Shown: positions 58,495-64,000 of the stretch, piece by piece | Layout: the number at the start of each line of letters is the position of its first letter | Position numbering within the stretch: the first letter of the stretch is position 1 | Origin: Megaustenia siamemsis | Lineage: Eukaryota; Mollusca; Gastropoda; Stylommatophora; Ariophantidae | Length of the DNA: 64,000 nt | Direction: 5' to 3' | Assembly (NCBI GenBank): GCA_032433765.1 | Contig: JAVIAB010000051.1 | Location: forward strand, 49,517,986 to 49,581,985 | Position numbers and translations under genes: made by a program | Notes under the pieces: generated by a model | The model's input: the letters and a program-made list of their open reading frames with translations, nothing else | The model's database searches: none | What the model was told of the DNA's origin: nothing

Positions 58495-59385
58495 ACTCGA
58501 AAAAACCATAGTTTAGTTATTTATTAAAACTAAACCATGAAAATGAACTTAAGTCAAGCTCACGTTTATGAGAATACATTTATATTATGAAACTGGGCAA
58601 ACTCATTAATCGCTACATGACTAAGATTTCGTTTTTTTTTCTCTTCACCGATTTATCTCAATTATCTCAGTCTTCGATTTATCTCAGTACCGGGAGTTTT
58701 CTAACGGAATGGAGACTAAATGTCACACGTCCAGTGCAGCTGCCATGTGATGTAACTCTTTGCATATCACGGATTAGTTTGTCACATAATAATGAGATTG
58801 ATTAAATTAAATACAAAGTAAACAGTACCTAGCATCATTATATATGGGGATTTTGTTGTCGGGGCCAATATTATTTTATGACAGTCGGCACAAATATACA
58901 CGTTGTGGTCAGCAGCACACCAACTCACCTTGTTTTCTCATAGTGAATCCAGAAAACTAAAAGAAAACTGCATTGAAATTAAAAATGGAACTCCAGCAAC
59001 TTTGTTGAGACGAGGAGAGCACACACGATAGTGCCTTCAGACTGGCTTGCAATCTTCATTGTTCAATAGGTCGATTCCAGCAGAGTATACTGGTAACAGT
59101 CTATTTCAATACAGGGAGGCTATTTAAGGTGAAGAGTGACGCTGCCTCGATAACCGTTGGTAGATTGACATAATAGACCTAGCTAGAGTTGCAGTATATC
59201 AGGCATGGATAAGCTGCAACTTTCTCAGCAAAAGTAATTCAACAGTTTAAGGTTTATCTGTCCGTCCAATTCTCTTAAAGTAATAACCAAGAGAAAGTAA
59301 TGTAATAAAGTAATGATAACATATGCACTAATATGTTTCATATACACTTATTGATATTACACATACACAAAAATGTACGTATGTT
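58495..59385. other. AT-rich interval, nothing identified
   Basis: No supported gene; short ORFs only. Confidence 0.5.
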
Positions 59386-59387
59386 AA

Positions 59388-59476
59388 AAATGAGAGGGTG
59401 ACACTACTTCGCGGTTTTTCACTTATCGCGGCCGGTTCTGGTCCCTATTATCCGCGATAACTGAGGGATTACTGTA
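59388..59476 (-). mobile_element. DNA-transposon terminus-like sequence
   Basis: Ends GAGGGATTACTGTA|TA and contains ACTTCGCGGTTTTTCACTTA plus a 9-bp inverted repeat TTATCGCGG / CCGCGATAA (59423-59431 and 59452-59460). This looks like the terminal inverted repeat of a TA-targeting element (pogo/Tigger-like ends begin CAGTAATCCCTC-type). The partner terminus was not found in the window. Confidence 0.45.
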
Positions 59477-59496
59477 TATGTTTTTTAAACACATTT

Positions 59497-60352
59497 AGTT
59501 ATCTGTCAGTTTAATAGTTTTGTTTTAGTTTTATCTGTCAGTTTAATAGTTTTGTTTTAGTTTTATCTGTCACTTTAATAGTTTTGTTTAAGTTTTATCT
59601 GTCAGTTTAATAGTTTTGTTTTAGTTTTATCTGTCAGTTTAATAGTTTTGTTTTAGTTTTATGTCACTTTAATAGTTTTGTTTTAGTTGTATCTGTCAGT
59701 TTAATAGTTTTGTTTTAGTTTTATCTGTCAGTTTAATAGCTTTATTTTAGTTTTATCTGTCAGTTTAATAGTTCTGTTTAAGTTTTATCTGTCAGTTTAA
59801 TAGTTTTGTTTTAGTTTTATGTGTCAGTTTAGTAGTTCTGTTTTAGTTTTTTTTTCTGTCAGTTTAATAGTTTAAGCTCGATCTATTAGTGTAATAGTTT
59901 TAGTTCTTTTAGTTAGTTTAATCATTTTAGCGCTGTCAGTTTAATAGTTTTAGGTCTGTCAGTTTAGTAGTTATCGTTCTATCTGTTAGTTTACTGCTTT
60001 AAGTTTTATCTGTCAGTTTAATAGTTTTAGTTCTGTCTGTTAGTTTACTAGTTTAAGTTTTATCTGTTAAACAGTTTAAGTTCTGTCAGTTTAACAGTTT
60101 TAATTCTATTTGTTAGTTTAAGTTCTGTCAGTTTAATAGTTTTAGTTCTGTCTGTCAGTTTAATAGTTTTAGTTCTGTGTGTCAGTTTAATAGTTTTAGT
60201 TCTGTCTGTCAGTTTAACAGTTTTAGTTCTGTCTGTCAGTTTAATAGTTTTAGTTTTGTCTGTCAGTTTAATAGTTTTAGTTCTGTCTGTCAGTTTAATA
60301 GTTTAGTTCTGTCTGTCAGTTTAATAGTTTTAGTTCTGTCTGTCAGTTTAAT
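59497..60352 (+). repeat. minisatellite switching from 32-bp to 27-bp units
   Basis: The left part (59497-59850) has units TTTTATCTGTCAGTTTAATA plus GTTTTGTTTTAG. The middle is degenerate. The right part (60125-60352) has units TTCTGTCTGTCAGTTTAATA plus GTTTTAG, lacking one TTTTG block. A 71-codon ORF in the 27-bp part is an artefact. Confidence 0.93.
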
Positions 60353-60747
60353 AAAACTAAGTATTATCCCATTACTGCTATTTTCTCAATAATGTCATTA
60401 TGCCCTCACTGGCTGAGGTTGTATCAATATTTTCGCTGTGAGAATAGTTAGGTGAATAGTCTGTGCCCTGAGGTATGTTCTAGACCTGTCCAAAACTAAC
60501 ATTTTTGTGCACATGTGCTGTAGATATTTTTAGTTTGCGCAACTGTAACAGTCATTGCACATGAGAAGAAAATAAAAAGGAAGATGGATTAAGAGAAAGT
60601 AATAACGGAGAAAAGAAGGAAACAAAGAGTGAGATAATAAAGAGAATGAAAGGTGGAGCTCGTGTGATAGACAGAAGTTGAAGAAAGTTATAAAGATAGT
60701 AAAAGATATAGAAACGTAAATGAGTGATGAAAACTGTGATAGTGAAA

Positions 60748-60751
<4 letters not shown>
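60353..60751. other. purine-rich interval, nothing identified
   Basis: A/G-rich sequence leading into the (GA)n run; no gene. Confidence 0.5.

Positions 60752-60799
<48 letters not shown>
60752..60799 (+). repeat. (GA)n microsatellite
   Basis: About 23 uninterrupted GA dinucleotides. Confidence 0.98.
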
Positions 60800-61440
60800 A
60801 ATAAAATGAAAAATAGATATTGAGAAATATTGTACAATGTAGAGAAAGAATGAAAAAAAAACAGTAAGAAAGATTTCGGTCCCCCGGTGTAGAACGCTGT
60901 TTTGTCGTAAAAACTTACATAGAAACACTGTAAACATTGATTGTGTACTAACCTGAAAACACATTCAGCAACACTCCAATATTAGTAAAGTATATTATAA
61001 GTGCAATAATCCAGTAACATGAAACAGTTAAGATCAGCTACATTTCTTTTACCGAAGTCTTACTGATTCCCTGTGAAGTAGTCACTTCTGGCAGTTGTTG
61101 AATCACAAGAACACTATTAAGTGAGGAATAGTAGTAGATTATTTGACGAGATACATGACAGCAGACTGGACTACTCGTTGGATCTCAAAAACTGTTGTAT
61201 TACCAACAGGTAAGTAAATCACCCAGCAAATCGTAGAGGTAACAACAAATAACACAGACACCGGAATCCACCTCTGTAGTGTGAGCGAAAACAACACTAA
61301 GTGATGATAAAAGACCCCCAATGTGAGGCACAATTAGCACCACCAATTAAATTCCTCACAGAAATTATGTATAACCTGATTTTTATTCCGTTATGTACAT
61401 GTCAAACTGATTCCTTCTTTTTCAATACAGGTTTATCAGA
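60800..61440. other. unassigned interval with splice-like and membrane-like signals
   Basis: A consensus splice donor CAG|GTAAGT is at 61207-61215 (+). On the opposite strand a 64-codon ORF (61139-61333) reads a hydrophobic SVLFVVTSTICWVIYLPVG. The two interpretations conflict; neither is confirmed. Confidence 0.25.
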
Positions 61441-61776
61441 TTGCTCCAGCATTTAAATTCACCGATGTATTCAGTGCCGGGTATGGCACATGCCAACACC
61501 TTTATTTTCAAATTGTTCAACTTTATTCTGAGCTTTCTTCTCTTCAAATTGTTTCCATCACCCCTCCTTCTCTTGTACCAGTTCACCGAGCTTGCTACTC
61601 TACGGAAGCTCGGCCGACACCTGCGACCGGCAAGACTGCCCGTAGTACCCGCTCGAAGGAGCCGGCCTGACTTGCCTACTGTAGTGGGAGGGTTTCTCTC
61701 ACTTCCTCAATCAGTTCCTTCTATATTCAAGAGTGGCCAGTATTACCTTCGGCTATGCTCCTCTTCGGCGTAAAAA
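61441..61776. other. locally GC-richer unassigned block
   Basis: A plus ORF is open from 61441 to 61773 with an Arg/Pro-rich segment (LRKLGRHLRPARLPVVPARR). The GC-rich part at about 61590-61690 stands out from the flanks. No family recognised. Confidence 0.25.
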
Positions 61777-62076
61777 AAATAATAAACATTAAAGTATGAA
61801 TTTGATTCAAAGTATACTTGAATCACGTGTCCTGCTGCTTATTTATGAAACTAATAAATTGGCATATGCTATATATTATTTTTAATTTGTTAAAATGAAA
61901 AAAGATGATAACATACCTTTCCATTATTTGATTAAAAAAATACGTTTTGTGCCAGCATTTGCAGAACAAGTAGATTATTACACTTCATCTGTTTAGTACA
62001 TTTGCCTCGGCATTGATAAAGAAAGGCAGCACCAAAATTCTCATTCTCCAGACAATAGCTTTTCAAAGATTTGTAT
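61777..62076. other. AT-rich interval, nothing identified
   Basis: No recognisable feature. Confidence 0.5.
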
Positions 62077-62681
62077 CATCATCATCATCATGTGCCATAC
62101 CGGTTGGCGTAGGCAATCATGTCTTTCCACAATCTTCTATCTACAGTGCATCGTATCAGTTCTGTTGTTGACTGTTTTCCATGCCATGACACCAAACTAT
62201 CTAATATTTTCTCTCTTTGTCGTTCGCGATCTCTCTTTCCTTGTATTTTGCCAGTTGTAACCAAGTATTCCAACTTTTCTCTTCTCATGATGTGCCCGAA
62301 AAATGTTGATTGTTTCTTTCTGATGTTTTTTAGGAGCTCCCTTTTTGTGCTGGCCTTTTTGAGAATTTCCTCATTGGTCTTTTTATCTGTCCGGGGAACT
62401 TTGAACATTCTTCTGAGAAATCCCATCTCTCTGGCCTCTAGCCGTCTTTTCTTGTGTTTGTCTACTGTCCATGATTCGCTTCCATTCAGAATTGGTTCTA
62501 TATAGCACCGATGAACTGTCTTTCTCACTTCTATTGACATAGATTTGTTGCATAATATAGTCTTCATTTTCTGAGATGTTATTTTGGCCTGAGCTTTTCT
62601 ACTTTTTTATTTCTGTGGTGCATCTTCCGTCTGATATTATTATTGTGCCCAAGTATTTCAAATGTTGCACTTGTTTCAAAT
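62077..62681 (-). mobile_element. LINE-B 3' portion with 159-codon open frame
   Basis: The minus ORF 62567-62088 is intact for the C-terminal tail: NKSMSIEVRKTVHRCYIEPI, GSESWTVDKHKKRRLEAREM, STFFGHIMRREKLEYLVTTG, ending AYANRYGT*. Upstream KYLGTIIISDGRCTTEIKK is broken by a stop. The 3' end has (GAT)n at 62077-62091. Least damaged LINE-B tail in the window. SINE-1 is inserted at its 5' edge. Confidence 0.92.
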
Positions 62682-62929
62682 GGGAGCCGCAATAGCTCAG
62701 TGGTTAGTGAACTGGACTACAAAGGACAAGAGGTAGGGTTCGATCCAACCGACGGCTTCCGTTTCATCCAACCTTTAATGGGTACTGGATTTTTTTCTGG
62801 AAAAGTAAATGCCGACCACATTATCACAAAATCATGTGCCGAAGGTCTGTACAATTTATGGTCACTAACACCATATTACCTATACGCCACTTGGCGTGAC
62901 GGTGGTACTTTTTTTTACTTGTATCAAAT
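62669..62929 (+). mobile_element. SINE-1 inserted in LINE-B, with TSD
   Basis: TSDs ACTTGTTTCAAAT (62669-62681) and ACTTGTATCAAAT (62917-62929) differ by one base. Head GGGAGCCGCAATAGCTCAGTGG, B box GGTTCGATCC, terminal CGCCACTTGGCG hairpin. The left TSD lies in LINE-B coding sequence, so the SINE arrived after LINE-B. Confidence 0.93.
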
Positions 62930-63360
62930 AATATGAATACCAAAGAACAGCTCAAAATGTGCAGTGAAGGAAAAACATTTAATAATACAGAGGCAAAATA
63001 GAGCTGGCTAGTCTAATTAAAATGTGAACGAATTAAACGAGGTAGAGGCAAAAAAAAAAAGACTAAAATGGACTCGCATTAAGAGATCTGAGAATCTATG
63101 ACAGCGTGATAGGCATACAAGGCGATGTAATCCTGGATGAAGCGTGGAAATATAAACAGTTTCAGGCAACAGTTTTACTAAACGAAGAGAGTACACAATT
63201 ATAAGCGTTTCAGCTAAATACCAAACGTTTGCTACTTTGTACTGTTTTGAGTTTGGTAAAGCTGCTACATACCATGTATTTTACCCTGATCCTTAGAGTT
63301 AAAGTGAAGCAGCGTACCATGACAGTAAACCTTCAATTTGGTGACAGCACAAGATGATGA
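62930..63360. other. AT-rich interval
   Basis: A short CGAGGTAGAGGCAAAAAAA stretch at 63039 faintly recalls the RGRG motif of LINE tails; otherwise nothing. Confidence 0.35.
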
Positions 63361-63594
63361 TGGTTCCAGAATTCAGAGCTGCAAAAATTGTTGTTGATAA
63401 CACCGGATGGAAGGCGAAAGGGAGACAAATCAAAGTCTATAGATCGAGAACATTGGAGACAGATGCGCAATGTGGCTCACGTCAGTGACACTCATGCAAA
63501 AGTTTTCATAAACCAAGAAAGCTCGAAACATTACGTTTTGTCGCAGGATTCCACTTGCCTGTTGACCACTAACATAAGGGACATCTTCGGCTGA
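63361..63594 (+). CDS. candidate C-terminal exon, unknown protein
   Basis: The plus strand is open for 77 codons from after a TGA to a TGA at 63592-63594. It reads DGRRKGDKSKSIDREHWRQM, NVAHVSDTHAKVFINQESSK and HYVLSQDSTCLLTTNIRDIF. Composition is less AT-rich than the flanks and no LINE motif is present. It has no ATG near the 5' end, so it would need an upstream exon. A second frame is also open over the first half (VVDNTGWKAKGRQIKVYRSR), which weakens the case. A degenerate repeat begins 100 bp downstream. Confidence 0.3.
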   Translation, partial: WFQNSELQKLLLITPDGRRKGDKSKSIDREHWRQMRNVAHVSDTHAKVFINQESSKHYVLSQDSTCLLTTNIRDIFG

Positions 63595-63689
63595 AATGAG
63601 AGGTAAAGATCATTGCACAACAAGGAGATCTGATATGCTGAAATGGTGGTGGAAACAGCTATTTACTGCAGGTTTTTAGAAAGTTTTTT

Positions 63690-64000
63690 GCGTTCCACTC
63701 TCAGCTATACTATGTTTAATGCAGTTCTTGTGTTAAAATCCCAGCAATGCACTGCAGAAAGTAGTTACTGTCATTTCTGAGCCATGCTCTGAAGAAAGTA
63801 CTTCTTCTGTTCACAGCTCAGTCATGCACTGCAGAAAGTAGTTCTTGCATTCTAGTTTTACCTCTGCACGTCAGAAACATGCTCTAGTGTTGAACTCGTC
63901 AACATAGAAATTATTTCACAATTTCAGCTTTCAGTCATGCTCCGTAAAATATTGTTCTTGTATTTAACTCTTCGCCATGCTTTACAGACAGCAGTTAATG
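63690..64000 (+). repeat. degenerate ~42-bp tandem repeat, runs off window
   Basis: About seven diverged units with core CATGCACTGCAGAAAGTAGT followed by TCTTGTRTT. It continues to the window edge. Confidence 0.7.

Noticed and set aside
62088..62567. Intact 159-codon host gene
   Set aside because: It is the C-terminal tail of LINE-B, matching two other copies in the window and followed by (GAT)n.

Overview
This window looks like AT-rich, gene-poor DNA from an invertebrate animal. I see no operons, ribosome-binding sites or long unique ORFs. It is dominated by degenerate non-LTR (APE-endonuclease/reverse-transcriptase) retrotransposon fragments, tRNA-derived SINEs with target-site duplications (TSDs), and a very high density of minisatellites. 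The mix of several 'endonuclease-reverse transcriptase' LINE families with dispersed tRNA-SINEs would suit a mollusc, but nothing here proves the phylum.

Mobile elements. I label the LINE families A to G by their shared C-terminal sequence; these are local labels. Most copies are 5'-truncated and frameshifted, and families A, B, D, E and F end in short (GAT)n runs. Good TSDs were found for LINE-A at 674-1789 and 51590-52051 (57007-58481 has a one-base indel), LINE-D at 13351-14816, and LINE-E at 17599-19839, 25663-26531 and 32436-32743. SINE-1 has perfect RNA polymerase III A and B boxes and a terminal hairpin. Six copies have a tRNA head, five of them with 12-16 bp TSDs, and there are two 5'-truncated fragments. 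SINE-2 has three copies; SINE-3 is an old copy split by a nested LINE-F.

Tandem arrays. At least fifteen minisatellites cover roughly 11 kb (about one sixth of the window): units of 31, 21, 33, 29, 51, 31, 24, 50, 17, 17, 26, 21, 38, 32/27 and about 42 bp, plus a CTAC/CTGC/CTAT tetranucleotide tract. Several have higher-order structure. The 33-bp and 29-bp arrays appear to be one satellite family, now separated by a LINE-E insertion. The 51-bp and 24-bp arrays are each interrupted by a LINE fragment. The very long ORFs inside arrays (up to about 1000 codons) come from stop-free units whose length is a multiple of three.

Possible host genes. No complete gene can be called. The most gene-like pieces are a minus-strand pair of putative exons (27321-27507 and 23879-24116) whose splice phases agree, and short open stretches ending in stops at 46782-46991 (+), 55845-56084 (-) and 63361-63594 (+). 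All are unrecognised and low confidence. Remaining intervals are AT-rich intergenic or intronic DNA with microsatellites and eroded repeat relics.
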